Source: GCA-002050365 sp964237235
Lineage (GTDB): Bacteria > Acidobacteriota > Blastocatellia > Pyrinomonadales > Pyrinomonadaceae
Length of the DNA stretch: 64,000 nt
Assembly: GCA_964237235.1 (NCBI GenBank)
Contig: CAXSGY010000027.1
Location: 10,304 to 74,303, forward strand
Direction of reading: 5' to 3'
In this document: one piece after another, positions 26,729-36,029 of the stretch
Numbering within the stretch: the stretch's first letter is position 1
Layout of the letters: every line of letters begins with the position of its first letter
The notes under the pieces: model-generated
Seen by the model: only the letters and a program-made list of their open reading frames with translations
Databases searched by the model: none
Told to the model about the DNA's origin: nothing
Position numbers and translations under genes: made by a program

Positions 26729-27289
26729 ATGAAATTGAAAGCGATTTGTTGTTTATTTTTCACAGTCTTGCTGTTCAGTTTTTCCGTCGCCGCACAGGAA
26801 GATAAATGTCCGGCGAGCAAAGATTTACCAAATCTCGGCTGCGTTAATGAAAATCTTTACCGCGGCGCACAACCAACCGAAAAAGGCATCGGTGAACTTG
26901 CTCAACGCGGAGTCAAAACCATCGTCTATTTGCGTGGCGACGATGAAAAAGCGACTATCGAAGAAACGTGGGCGCACAATGCCGGAATCAAATTTATCAA
27001 CGTGCCTTTGTCGAATTGGTTCGCGCCGAAAGATTCGCAGATCAAGAGGATTTTGAGTTTACTGAACGCGCCCGACAATCAGCCGATTTTCGTTCACTGT
27101 CAGCGCGGTGCGGATCGCACGGGAACGGTCATCGCCGTTTATCGCATTGCTCACGACGGCTGGACGGCGAAGCGGGCGAAGGCGGAAGCGAAAACATTTC
27201 ATATCGGCTGGTGGCAAATTTGGATGAAGCGATATATCGGCGATTATTATCAATCGCACGAAAAGCCAAAGGTCAAAACCAACGTATAA
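26729..27289 (+). CDS. secreted dual-specificity/tyrosine phosphatase-like protein
   Basis: A 186-residue protein with a signal peptide (1-22, cleavage near VAAQ). The catalytic P-loop is HCQRGADRT at 123-131 with Cys124 and Arg130 present, and GVKTIVYLRGDDE at about 61-73 gives the substrate-loop strand. Similar proteins are periplasmic or outer-membrane-facing phosphatases of the DSP/PTP-like group. The general acid Asp is not obvious. It lies 21 bases upstream of the response regulator and 43 after YncE, so it may be in the same operon. Confidence 0.85.
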   Translation: MKLKAICCLFFTVLLFSFSVAAQEDKCPASKDLPNLGCVNENLYRGAQPTEKGIGELAQRGVKTIVYLRGDDEKATIEETWAHNAGIKFINVPLSNWFAPKDSQIKRILSLLNAPDNQPIFVHCQRGADRTGTVIAVYRIAHDGWTAKRAKAEAKTFHIGWWQIWMKRYIGDYYQSHEKPKVKTNV

Positions 27290-27310
27290 TCAAAACGGAT
27301 TATCGTCAAT

Positions 27311-27985
27311 ATGCGAATTTTACTGGTCGAAGATGATAAGCGCATCGCCAATTTTGTTGGTAAAGGCTTGCGGGAGAATTCGTATGCCGTGGATGTCGCT
27401 CTCGACGGCGGGCAGGGACTTTACCTGACTTCAATTAACAGCTACGACGCGATTATTCTCGACGTGATGCTGCCGGTCAAAGACGGTTTTACGGTGTGCC
27501 GCGAACTGCGCGCCGGGAATATAAAAACGCCGGTTCTGATGCTGACGGCGCGCGACGCGGTGGATGATAAAATTTCCGGTCTCGATTTCGGCGCGGATGA
27601 TTATTTGACGAAGCCCTTCGAGTTCCGCGAACTGCTGGCGCGGCTGCGCGCTCTTCTGCGGCGCGGCGGGGAAATCCGTCCGCCGAAAATCATCGTCGGC
27701 GATTTGGAAATTGACACGGCGGCGCAAAAAGTCCGGCGCGGCAGACGCGAGATTTTTTTAACTCAGAAGGAATACGCGCTGCTCGAATATCTGGCGCGGG
27801 AAAAAGGCAAAGTTCTGGGGCGCAGCGACATCGCCGAACACGTCTGGGACGAAAATTTCGACGCATTTTCCAACTTGATTGACGTTTACATTCGGCGGCT
27901 TCGCTCGAAAATGGACGAGGGTTTCAGCGTTCAACTGATTCACACGAAACGCGGCGCGGGCTATGTTTTAGAGGAAAATGTTTAA
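27311..27985 (+). CDS. OmpR-family response regulator (CusR/CopR-like)
   Basis: A 224-residue regulator. The receiver domain has E7-D8-D9, phospho-acceptor D51 in IILDVMLPVKDG, T79 and K101 in LTKPFEF. The winged-helix DNA-binding domain (about 126-222) includes FLTQKEYALLEYLAREKGKV and NLIDVYIRRLRSKMDE with the RGAGYVL wing. It overlaps the kinase gene by eight bases. OmpR-type dimers bind direct repeats with 10-11 bp spacing, which is what the motif at 25271, 29559 and 37702 shows. It is the best candidate for that motif. Confidence 0.94.
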   Translation: MRILLVEDDKRIANFVGKGLRENSYAVDVALDGGQGLYLTSINSYDAIILDVMLPVKDGFTVCRELRAGNIKTPVLMLTARDAVDDKISGLDFGADDYLTKPFEFRELLARLRALLRRGGEIRPPKIIVGDLEIDTAAQKVRRGRREIFLTQKEYALLEYLAREKGKVLGRSDIAEHVWDENFDAFSNLIDVYIRRLRSKMDEGFSVQLIHTKRGAGYVLEENV

Positions 27986-29411
27986 TTCCATCCGATTGAG
28001 ATTGACCGCTTGGTATGTCGGCATTCTGGCACTGGTGCTGATCGTGTTTGCCGGGCTGATGTATTTTCTCGTCGTGCGGGTTCTAACTGACGAAACGGAC
28101 GAAAATCTGGCGGAAATGGCGCGAAATTTTCAAACCGCGCTGGCTGCCGAGCAATCCGATGAGCCGGAAAAATCTTCGCCGGAAAGCGGCATCCGCGAGG
28201 CGATTGATGAATCGCGTTTTCACGATTATATTTTCGTCGTTTATGCCGCCGATTATCGCCGCGTCGCTTCGACTGCGCCCGACGCGAATCTTGATGCCAT
28301 TCTTCAAAAAGCTGAACTATCCGCCGCCCGTTCGTATGGAAGCGTCAAATTCAACCGCGTCAAATTTCGCGTTTACGCCGTGCCGCTCGATTTGGGCGCG
28401 GAAAAATATCAATTGTTCGTTTTATATTCGACCGAAGACCAGCAGGATTTCTCGCATCGTCTGCGGTCAATCTTTTTCGTCGCCGTGCCGTTCGCGCTGC
28501 TTTTGACGGGTTTGGGCGGTTATTTTTTAGCCGGAAAAAGTCTCGCGCCCGTCGCCCAAATGAGCCGTCGCGCCGCGACCATCGGCGCGGTTAATCTGCA
28601 CGAAAGACTTCCGATCAAAAACGAAAAAGACGAACTCGGCAATCTGGCGCGAATTTTCAACGATTTGCTCGCGCGTCTCGAAGACGCTTTCGCGCAGCTT
28701 GCCGCCGCGTCCGAACAGCAAAGGCGATTTATGGCGGACGCTTCGCACGAACTCCGAACGCCGCTCGCCATCGTGCGCGGCGAATCGGAAGTGACGCTTT
28801 CCAAAGAAAATCGCTCAATCGCCGAACTGCGCGAATCGCTCGCCGTCGTCAACGACGAAAGCCAACGCCTGACCAAGATCGTTGAAGACTTATTCACTTT
28901 AGCGAGAGCCGATGCCGGACAATTTCGCACGAATTTCGCGGAAGTTTATCTCGATGAAATCGTCGCCGACTGCGCTCGCGCCGTCCGCGTACTGGCGGAA
29001 AAACGCGATGTCTCATTGAATCTTTCAATCAATCAGGAAATGCCGATGCGCGGCGACGAACAGCTTCTGCGCCGCCTGTTTATCAATCTGCTCGACAACG
29101 CCATCAAATACAACTGCAACGGCGGCGCGGTTTCGATTGCGGCGGAAAAAAAATCAGAAAATTATCGCCTGACGATCAAAGATACGGGCGCGGGCATTTC
29201 CGAGAACGAACAGACCAAAATCTTCGAGCGATTTTACCGCGCAGACCTTGCCCGCAGCCGCGCCGAAGAAGGTTTAACGAGCGGCGCGGGACTCGGACTC
29301 GCTATCTCGCAATGGATCGCCGAACTTCACAAAGGCAGAATCGAACTTGTTTCTTCGGATGAAACGGGCAGCGTTTTCGTCGTCGTATTAGAGAGTTTTC
29401 CAAAAATATAA
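27978..29411 (+). CDS. membrane sensor histidine kinase (CusS/heavy-metal-sensor type)
   Basis: A 477-residue kinase. TM1 is at about 12-35 (VGILALVLIVFAGLMYFLVV), a periplasmic sensor domain at about 37-162, TM2 at about 164-186, HAMP at about 187-240, HisKA with His257 in DASHELRTPLAIV, then HATPase_c with LFINLLDNAIKYN, DTGAGISE and GAGLGLAISQ. The arrangement is that of CusS-type sensors of metal or envelope stress. It probably controls the RND pump downstream and, by motif, other genes. Confidence 0.93.
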   Translation: MFNSIRLRLTAWYVGILALVLIVFAGLMYFLVVRVLTDETDENLAEMARNFQTALAAEQSDEPEKSSPESGIREAIDESRFHDYIFVVYAADYRRVASTAPDANLDAILQKAELSAARSYGSVKFNRVKFRVYAVPLDLGAEKYQLFVLYSTEDQQDFSHRLRSIFFVAVPFALLLTGLGGYFLAGKSLAPVAQMSRRAATIGAVNLHERLPIKNEKDELGNLARIFNDLLARLEDAFAQLAAASEQQRRFMADASHELRTPLAIVRGESEVTLSKENRSIAELRESLAVVNDESQRLTKIVEDLFTLARADAGQFRTNFAEVYLDEIVADCARAVRVLAEKRDVSLNLSINQEMPMRGDEQLLRRLFINLLDNAIKYNCNGGAVSIAAEKKSENYRLTIKDTGAGISENEQTKIFERFYRADLARSRAEEGLTSGAGLGLAISQWIAELHKGRIELVSSDETGSVFVVVLESFPKI

Positions 29412-29558
29412 ATCTCCCTGACTGTTTAAAAAAATGTTTCGCGCCGGGCATCTCGATTGATCTGGTCGCCGCTTGTTTCGCTGACTCCAATCATCATTTC
29501 AATAGAATGAAACGATAACGCTTCGCCGATTTCGTCTGCCTGATATAAAGAATTTCCC

Positions 29559-29593
29559 GTTAATCTTCTGTTAATCATCGGGTTATTAAACTG
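29559..29593 (+). promoter_or_regulatory. copy B of the shared promoter-proximal motif
   Basis: GTTAATCTTCTGTTAATC at 29559-29576 is an exact 11-bp-spaced direct repeat of TTAATC, followed by GTTATTAAACT (29583-29593) as a candidate -10 region. It lies 70-90 bases upstream of the small secreted ORF and the TolC-adaptor-RND operon, just after the kinase gene. Confidence 0.6.
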
Positions 29594-29646
29594 TGAGTCA
29601 AACTCGCGGCAGAAATGTCGCTCAAAATAAAAAGGAAGTAGAATTT

Positions 29647-29748
29647 ATGAAGTTGAAAAACCAATCGTTCATTCGCCGCGCGGCGATGTCGGCATTATTC
29701 GTTCTGAGCTTGTGCGCGTCCGCTTCGGTGGGCGCGTCCGGTCAGTAA
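29647..29748 (+). CDS. 33-residue signal-peptide-like small protein
   Basis: ATG at 29647 with AAGGAAG upstream encodes MKLKNQSFIRRAAMSALFVL then SLCASASVGASGQ and stop. It is a textbook Sec signal peptide with almost no mature part. It is the first gene after the regulatory motif and precedes the TolC gene by about 45 bases. It could be a leader peptide for the efflux operon, or the 5' end of a longer gene lost by deletion. Real expression is suggested by the good ribosome site. Confidence 0.45.
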   Translation: MKLKNQSFIRRAAMSALFVLSLCASASVGASGQ

Positions 29749-29792
29749 TCGGAAAGCCGCTCGAGACAGGCGAAAAGCAATGCGTTTTAAGA

Positions 29793-31250
29793 ATGAAATT
29801 TTTGAGAAAGAATCAGCAGCAATTTGAGAAAATGAGACGTTTTTTGAGCGCGTCGCTTTTGCTTTTTTCGATCAGCGGCGGCGCAGCGGTTATTCAAGCG
29901 CAGGAGAGCGGCAGCCAGCCGACAATTGTTTCGTCGCCAATCACCGACCCGCAAATGCTGGCGCGCGAGCAGACCGACCGGACGAAACCGCTGACGATTG
30001 CCGAAGCCGTGGATTTGGCGTTAAATCAGGCTTCCGCTTTTCGCGGCTCGCAAATCGGCGAGCAAATCGCGGCGGAAGACGTGCAGCAGGCGCGCAAAGC
30101 CTTTTATCCGAAATTCGGCATCGCGCCGAATTTTATTTACACGACACCTTCGCTTTCGCGGACTTCGACAGTCGGCATCGTGGATGTCAATCCGGCAATC
30201 GTGACCGAGCGCACATATTCATTTATCGGCGCGAACGCGATCACCGAATTTCAGGGCTTAGTGACCGCAAGCGGCGAAATTGACACTTCGGGAAGGTTGA
30301 GCGCGACGTTAAAGCGCAATAAATCGCTGGTCGAATCGGCGCGTGCCGGAAGCCAAGTGGCGCGGCGCGATCTGGTGCAGGCGGTCACGGACGCTTATTA
30401 TAATCTCGCGCTTTCAACCGTTCAGAGACGCGGCGCGGAAATGAATTTGCAGGCGGCGCGAGACTTTGAAGACAACACCAAACTGCAATTGGACGCGGGC
30501 GAAGTCGCGCCGGTTGATCTGGTCAGAGCGCGGCTGCAAACTTCGCAACGATTAAACGAACTCGAACAGGTGAAAGCTCTTGAAGCGGGTAACGGCGACG
30601 CTCTGCGCGTTTTGATCGGTTACGATTTTACGCAGGCGATTGCCGCCGAAGATTTGCTGGTGCAGATGCCGGTCGCCGGAGAAATCGAAAATTACACGCA
30701 GACTTTAATTACATCGCGCCCCGAATTCGCGCATTTTGAAGCCGACACGAAAGCGGCGGAACAGGACATTCGCATCGCCCGCGCCGACCGCCGACCGCAG
30801 GTGACATATTCTTTGAACGGCGGTTTTGTTTCCGATTCGCTGCGATTTCCGAATTTGCGCGACCACACTGGCGCGTCGGCGCAAATCGGTGTCACGTTGC
30901 CGATTTTCGATTACGGAACGAGCCGTTCGCGCGAAACGCAGGCGCGTCTGCGGATTCAGCAGACGCAGAATTCACGCACTCTGGCGGAGAAACAATTCGT
31001 GCAGGCGTTTTATACAGCGCGGACGCAGGCGCAATCCGCCGCCGTTCGCATCAGGCAAATCGGCGCGAGCATCACCGACGCGGAAATGAATGTGTCGGCA
31101 TCTGTGGCGCGGTATCGTTCGGGCGAGGCTACGATTGCCGAAGTGACCGACGCGAACAATACTTTGGTGACGCTGCGGCAGGCTTTATATCAGGCGATTT
31201 TCGATTATCAAACGGCGCGTTCGAGACTGCTGCGGGCAATCGGACGGTAA
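29793..31250 (+). CDS. TolC-family outer-membrane efflux protein
   Basis: About 485 residues from MKFLRKNQQQFEKMRRFLSA (29793). An alternative start MRRFLSASLLLF is at 29832 and an upstream in-frame ATG is at 29712. A signal peptide ends near AVIQAQ. Two OEP repeats follow. Landmarks are LTIAEAVDLALNQA (first helix), AYYNLALSTVQRRGAEMNLQ, QLDAGEVAPVDLVRARLQTS and the second-repeat QARLRIQQTQNSRTLAEK with YRSGEATIAEVTDANNTLV. It forms the trimeric outer-membrane channel for the adaptor and RND pump encoded directly downstream. Confidence 0.92.
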   Translation: MKFLRKNQQQFEKMRRFLSASLLLFSISGGAAVIQAQESGSQPTIVSSPITDPQMLAREQTDRTKPLTIAEAVDLALNQASAFRGSQIGEQIAAEDVQQARKAFYPKFGIAPNFIYTTPSLSRTSTVGIVDVNPAIVTERTYSFIGANAITEFQGLVTASGEIDTSGRLSATLKRNKSLVESARAGSQVARRDLVQAVTDAYYNLALSTVQRRGAEMNLQAARDFEDNTKLQLDAGEVAPVDLVRARLQTSQRLNELEQVKALEAGNGDALRVLIGYDFTQAIAAEDLLVQMPVAGEIENYTQTLITSRPEFAHFEADTKAAEQDIRIARADRRPQVTYSLNGGFVSDSLRFPNLRDHTGASAQIGVTLPIFDYGTSRSRETQARLRIQQTQNSRTLAEKQFVQAFYTARTQAQSAAVRIRQIGASITDAEMNVSASVARYRSGEATIAEVTDANNTLVTLRQALYQAIFDYQTARSRLLRAIGR

Positions 31251-31282
31251 GCGAGATTTTTGATTGAAACTAATAATTCGAG

Positions 31283-32734
31283 ATGAGTGAAGACACCAAA
31301 AACAATACCGGGAATATTGAAACGCATCGGGAAGAACGGCAAAGCGCGGACGGCGAGAAGGTGGAAACGGACGCGGCGACCGAAGCGGAAAGCGAAAATC
31401 ACGATGACGACGAAACCGCTTCGCCTCGCCAAAAGGCTTTAATTATCGGCGGCATTGTCGCGTTAAGTTTGATTTTAATTTTCGGCGATTTTTACTATGA
31501 GCGCAACAAACAGGCGAGCGGCGGCACGACCGATGCGGCGACTGCCGACAAAACCGAAACAATCGTCAGCGTCAAAGTCGCTACGGCGGAAAAACAATCA
31601 ATTTCAAAAGAATACACGGCAATCGGCAACGTCGCGCCCGCCGAATCTTCGACTGTTTCCGCGTCGCTTTCGGCGCAGATCAAACAAATGCGGCTGTTGA
31701 AAAATCAATACGTTCGGCAGGGCGACGTGATTGCGGTTTTAGCCGCGCAGGATTTGCAGGCGCAGCGCAACGAAGCGAGTGCCGCGCTCGATGAAGCGCG
31801 TCTGAATCAGCAGACGCTGCAAAAAGTGACGATTCCGCAGGCGGCGGCGCAGAATCAGAAAGATTTGGCGGACACGAAAGCGACCGCCGACAACGCCCGC
31901 GCGACTTACGAGCGGCGCAAGGATTTATACACCAAAGGCGGATTGTCGTTAAAGGAACTCGAAGCATCGCAGTTAGCGTTGCAGAACGCCGACAACGCTC
32001 TGGGGCTCGCTCAGGAAAATTCAAAACTCAATAACTCGGCGGTTAATCCGAACGCGCAAGCCATCGCGCAGTCGAAAATCAAACAGGCGCAGGACAGAAT
32101 TAATACGATTGACGTGCAGCGCAATCTGGCGGAAGTCCGCGCCCCGATTTCCGGTGTCGTGACCGATCAATTTCAGTTTGAAGGCGAATTTGCCGCGCAG
32201 GGCGCGAAATTAGTCACGATTTCCAACGTCGGCGAAGTCATCGTCAAAGCGAATTTCGCCGATACGGTCGTGGCGAATTTGCGACAGGGCGACGCGGTGA
32301 CGGTTTTTCCGACCGGCGCGCCCGACGAAAAAATGGGCGGCAAAGTGACGCTCATCAGCCGTTCCGCCGATCCGAACAATCGGACGGTCGAAGTCTGGGC
32401 GAATTTCGCCAACGGGCGCGGGCTTTTGCGCGGCGGCGACGCGGTGCAGTTCGTCGTCGCCGCCGATCCCGCCGCCGACACGATTGTCGTCCCGCTCGCC
32501 GCCGTCACTTTGGACGCGACGAATTCCGACGAAGGCACGGTGATGACCGTTGATAAAGACAACATCGCGCACGAAACAAAAGTTAAAATCGGCATCAAAA
32601 ACGGCGATCAGGTGCAGATTACCGAAGGCTTGGAAGAAGGCGCAACGGTCGTCACGGAAGGCAATTACGCGCTGCCCGACGGCACGAAAGTCGAGGTCGC
32701 CAAAGACGAGGAAAAGACGGATGAAGAGAAATAA
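31283..32734 (+). CDS. RND efflux periplasmic adaptor (HlyD/MFP family)
   Basis: A 483-residue membrane-fusion protein. An acidic cytosolic N-terminus (1-48) is followed by a single TM helix (LIIGGIVALSLILIFGDFYY, about 52-71), a biotinyl-lipoyl-like first half (VSASLSAQIKQMRLLKNQYV), a long helical hairpin (about 155-260) with LYTKGGLSLKELEASQLALQ, the second lipoyl half RAPISGVVTDQFQFEGEF, beta-barrel and membrane-proximal domains. It links TolC and the RND pump. The anchor is a real TM helix rather than a lipoprotein Cys. The stop codon overlaps the inverted repeat described next. Confidence 0.92.
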   Translation: MSEDTKNNTGNIETHREERQSADGEKVETDAATEAESENHDDDETASPRQKALIIGGIVALSLILIFGDFYYERNKQASGGTTDAATADKTETIVSVKVATAEKQSISKEYTAIGNVAPAESSTVSASLSAQIKQMRLLKNQYVRQGDVIAVLAAQDLQAQRNEASAALDEARLNQQTLQKVTIPQAAAQNQKDLADTKATADNARATYERRKDLYTKGGLSLKELEASQLALQNADNALGLAQENSKLNNSAVNPNAQAIAQSKIKQAQDRINTIDVQRNLAEVRAPISGVVTDQFQFEGEFAAQGAKLVTISNVGEVIVKANFADTVVANLRQGDAVTVFPTGAPDEKMGGKVTLISRSADPNNRTVEVWANFANGRGLLRGGDAVQFVVAADPAADTIVVPLAAVTLDATNSDEGTVMTVDKDNIAHETKVKIGIKNGDQVQITEGLEEGATVVTEGNYALPDGTKVEVAKDEEKTDEEK

Positions 32735-32831
32735 TGGAAAATGGAAAGTGGAAAATGGAAAATATTTTCAAGCCGATTTTCTTCCAAATTTTAAGTTTTT
32801 GATTCTCCATTTTCCACTTTCCATTTTCCAT
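32734..32831. repeat. 25-bp perfect inverted repeat between adaptor and RND pump genes
   Basis: Bases 32734-32758 (built from TGGAAAATGG units) are the exact reverse complement of 32807-32831, with a 48-base loop. The left arm starts at the last base of the adaptor stop codon and the right arm ends 23 bases before the pump ATG. It could form a strong intercistronic hairpin (about 25 bp, half A-T), tuning pump expression, or be a dispersed repeat. Confidence 0.85.
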
Positions 32832-32854
32832 TTCTTCTTTTCATTTAAAACCCT

Positions 32855-35800
32855 ATGAATCTTGCCCATTTCATTTCGACTCAAAAACGCGCGGTGATCG
32901 TGACGATTGTGCTGATTTGCGTGTTGGGGATTTATGCGGCTTACCGACTGCCGACAACGATTTTTCCGAACACCGATTTTCCGCGCGTCGTGATTACGGT
33001 TGATAACGGCGACGTTCCCGCCGATCAGATGCTGGCGACCGTGACGCAGCCGATTGAGGAAGCGATGAACGGCATTCCGAACATTCAGCGCATCAAATCA
33101 ACGACGGCGCGCGGGGCGACCGAAGTCAATCTTTTTTTCGATTGGAAAGTTGACGCGCAGGCGACTTTGCAGCTCGTTCAAACCAGAATTTCCCAAATTC
33201 AACTGCCGCCGACCGCGCAGGTGACCAATGTTTCGCGGCTCACCTTCGCCGTTTTTCCGGTTGCCGGTTACAGTCTCACGTCCGACACGCGCGATCCGGC
33301 GAGTTTGCGCGAACTGGCGACTTATACGATTCGCCCGCGGCTGGCACGGCTCAACGGAGTTTCAACCGTCAATATTTCGGGCGGCGCAGTCAAAGAGTTT
33401 CGCGTCGAAATAAATCCCGAACAATTAGCGGCGCGAAACGTCACGCTTCAACAAGTTTCCGACGCGGTGAAAAATTCAAATATCATCGCCTCGCCCGGTT
33501 TAATCGAGGAAAATCACCAGCTCGAACTCGCGCTCGTCAGCGGTCAGGCGATGACCGCCGACCAGTTAAATTCCATCGTCGTGTCCAACGTGGGCGGCGC
33601 GAACGTCCTCATCTCCGACATTGCGACCGTCAAACAGGGCAACGCGCCGAACTACACCATCGTGACCGCCGACGGGCATCCGGCGGTTTTGATGAATATT
33701 CTGCGCCAGCCGGACGCGAACACAGTCAGCGTGACCGACGAAATCAAAAAGGAACTCGCCGCCGTCGGTAAAACGCTGCCGAAAGACATTAAAATCGCGC
33801 CGTATTACGACCAGTCAATTCTCGTCGGCGAATCAATCACGTCGGTGCGCGACGCGATCATCATCGGGCTGATTTTATCGGTCATTATTCTCTACGCTTT
33901 TCTGCGAAACGTCGGCACGACGTTCGTGGCAATTCTCGTCATTCCGGTAACGATTTTGGCGACTTTTCTGGCGATGTATCTGGTCGGATTGTCGTTCGAT
34001 CTGATGACGCTCGGCGGTGTCGCGGCGGCGATTGGTTTGGTCATTGACGACGCGATTGTCGTCGTCGAAAATATCTACACGCATTTATTGTCGGGCGAAT
34101 CGAGAAAAAGTGCCGTCGAAAAAGCGATTGCGGAAATCACGATTCCGATTATCGGCTCGACGATCACGCCCGTCGTCGTGTTTCTGCCCCTCACTTTGCT
34201 GACCGGCGTGACCGGCGTTTTCTTTCGCTCGCTCGCGCTGACGATGGCGGTCGCGCTTTTGACATCCTTGGTTTTGGCTCTGACTTTTACGCCGGTTCTC
34301 GCCGAAAGATTCGTTAAAATCAAACGCGGCAAAACCGAGAATCACGAAGAATTGGGTCGCGTGATGAGCGTCATCGTGCGCCCGTATGAATGGCTTTTGA
34401 AATTCGCGCTCAATAACAAATGGATCGTCATCCTCGCGGCGGTTCTGATTATGGTCGGCTCGTATTTTCTTTATAATCAGCTCGGTTCGGAATTTCTGCC
34501 CGCGTTTGACGAAGGCGCGTTCGTGCTTGATTACGTCGCGCCGCCGGGAACTTCGCTTCAGGAAACCGACCGCATTTTAAATCACGTTGAGGAATTACTC
34601 AACGAAACGCCCGAAGTCGAAAGTTATTCGCGCCGCACCGGATTGCAACTCGGATTATCAATCACCGAACCGAACACGGGCGATTTTCTCGTTAAATTAA
34701 AAGACGCGCGTTCGCGGACGACCGCGGAAGTCTCCGACGATTTGCGCGGGCAGATTGAAGAGAGCGAACCCGCGCTCGAAATCGAATTCGTCGGCATTTT
34801 GTCGGATTTGATCGGCGATTTGACGAGTTCGCCCGAACCGATTGAAATCAAGGTTTTCAGCGACGACAAAACGGCTTTGCACGCCAAAGCCGAAGAAATC
34901 GAAGCCGCGATTCAAAAAATTGACGGCGTGGTTGACACCAATCCGGGCATCGTCGTCAGCGGTCCGGCGGTCACGTTCAAAATCAACCGACAATCGGCGG
35001 CGCAATTCGGGGTCAGCGCGACCGATATTGCGAACGCCGTGACGATTGCGATGACCGGCGACGCGGCTTCGACGATTTTGCAGCAGGGAAAACTCATCAC
35101 CGTCCGCGTCGGTTTGCCGGAGTCGGCGAAAAAAGATTTGGAAACGCTCAAAGGCTTGCCGATTCGTTCCGCGACGGGTCAGCAGTTTCGGCTCGATCAG
35201 GTGGCGACCATCGAATACGACAAAGGACAAACCGAAATAATGCGCGACGGTCTGCGCCAGATGGTTTCCGTGACGGCGCGCATTACGGGCAGCGATTTGG
35301 GAACGACGATTAATAAAATCAAAACAAACATCGCTCAAAACGTCAAACTGCCCGCCGGAATGACGATTGAATACGGCGGACTTTACGCCGAGCAGCAATC
35401 TTCGTTTCGAGAATTAGCAATCAGTTTGGGCTTGGCGATTGTGCTGGTTTTTCTCGTGCTGCTCATCGAATTTCAATCGTTCGCGCACCCGCTGGCGATT
35501 GTGACGGGCGCGATTCTGGCGTTAAGCGGCGTGCTGCTCGCGCTGTTTATTACCAAAACGACGCTCAACGTCGTCAGTCTGATGGGAATAATTATGGTCG
35601 TCGGCATCGTCGCCAAAAACGGCATTTTGATGCTCGATGCGGTCGAAGAACATCTCGCGGCGGGCGAAGATTTAACACAGGCATTAATTTCATCGGGCAG
35701 ACGCAGATTTCGCCCCGTGCTGATGACCTCGCTCGCGGCTATTCTCGGAATGGCACCGCTCGCGCTCGCCATCGGCGCGGGTTCGGAATTATTGCAGCCG

Positions 35801-35914
35801 CTCGCCATCGCGGTCATCGGCGGCTTGTCGGTCGCGTTGCTGCTTTCGCTGGTCGTGACACCGACGGTTTACGCTTTGCTGACTAACCGACGAACAAAAA
35901 CCGCGCCGAGATAA
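32855..35914 (+). CDS. RND-family multidrug/metal efflux transporter (AcrB-like permease)
   Basis: A 1019-residue pump of the normal size for the hydrophobe/heavy-metal RND family, with TM1 at about 12-33, two large periplasmic loops and TM helices 2-6 and 8-12. The proton-relay aspartates are in GLVIDDAIVVVENI (TM4, about residues 390-404), and GVSTVNISGGAVKEFRVEIN with PNTDFPRVVITVDNGDVPAD marks the porter domain. Export of drugs or toxic compounds, driven by proton motive force, is the family role. It completes a TolC-adaptor-pump set under the OmpR-type two-component genes. Confidence 0.93.
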   Translation: MNLAHFISTQKRAVIVTIVLICVLGIYAAYRLPTTIFPNTDFPRVVITVDNGDVPADQMLATVTQPIEEAMNGIPNIQRIKSTTARGATEVNLFFDWKVDAQATLQLVQTRISQIQLPPTAQVTNVSRLTFAVFPVAGYSLTSDTRDPASLRELATYTIRPRLARLNGVSTVNISGGAVKEFRVEINPEQLAARNVTLQQVSDAVKNSNIIASPGLIEENHQLELALVSGQAMTADQLNSIVVSNVGGANVLISDIATVKQGNAPNYTIVTADGHPAVLMNILRQPDANTVSVTDEIKKELAAVGKTLPKDIKIAPYYDQSILVGESITSVRDAIIIGLILSVIILYAFLRNVGTTFVAILVIPVTILATFLAMYLVGLSFDLMTLGGVAAAIGLVIDDAIVVVENIYTHLLSGESRKSAVEKAIAEITIPIIGSTITPVVVFLPLTLLTGVTGVFFRSLALTMAVALLTSLVLALTFTPVLAERFVKIKRGKTENHEELGRVMSVIVRPYEWLLKFALNNKWIVILAAVLIMVGSYFLYNQLGSEFLPAFDEGAFVLDYVAPPGTSLQETDRILNHVEELLNETPEVESYSRRTGLQLGLSITEPNTGDFLVKLKDARSRTTAEVSDDLRGQIEESEPALEIEFVGILSDLIGDLTSSPEPIEIKVFSDDKTALHAKAEEIEAAIQKIDGVVDTNPGIVVSGPAVTFKINRQSAAQFGVSATDIANAVTIAMTGDAASTILQQGKLITVRVGLPESAKKDLETLKGLPIRSATGQQFRLDQVATIEYDKGQTEIMRDGLRQMVSVTARITGSDLGTTINKIKTNIAQNVKLPAGMTIEYGGLYAEQQSSFRELAISLGLAIVLVFLVLLIEFQSFAHPLAIVTGAILALSGVLLALFITKTTLNVVSLMGIIMVVGIVAKNGILMLDAVEEHLAAGEDLTQALISSGRRRFRPVLMTSLAAILGMAPLALAIGAGSELLQPLAIAVIGGLSVALLLSLVVTPTVYALLTNRRTKTAPR

Positions 35915-36029
35915 TTATCTTTATTCGCCGATTGAGCGATAAAACTCAAAGCGTTTTCACTCGTCGCCGAATGTAAAATTCCATATTCTTTATAAATGAA
36001 GTAGTCCGAATTTTTAAACGCCTCAAAAT

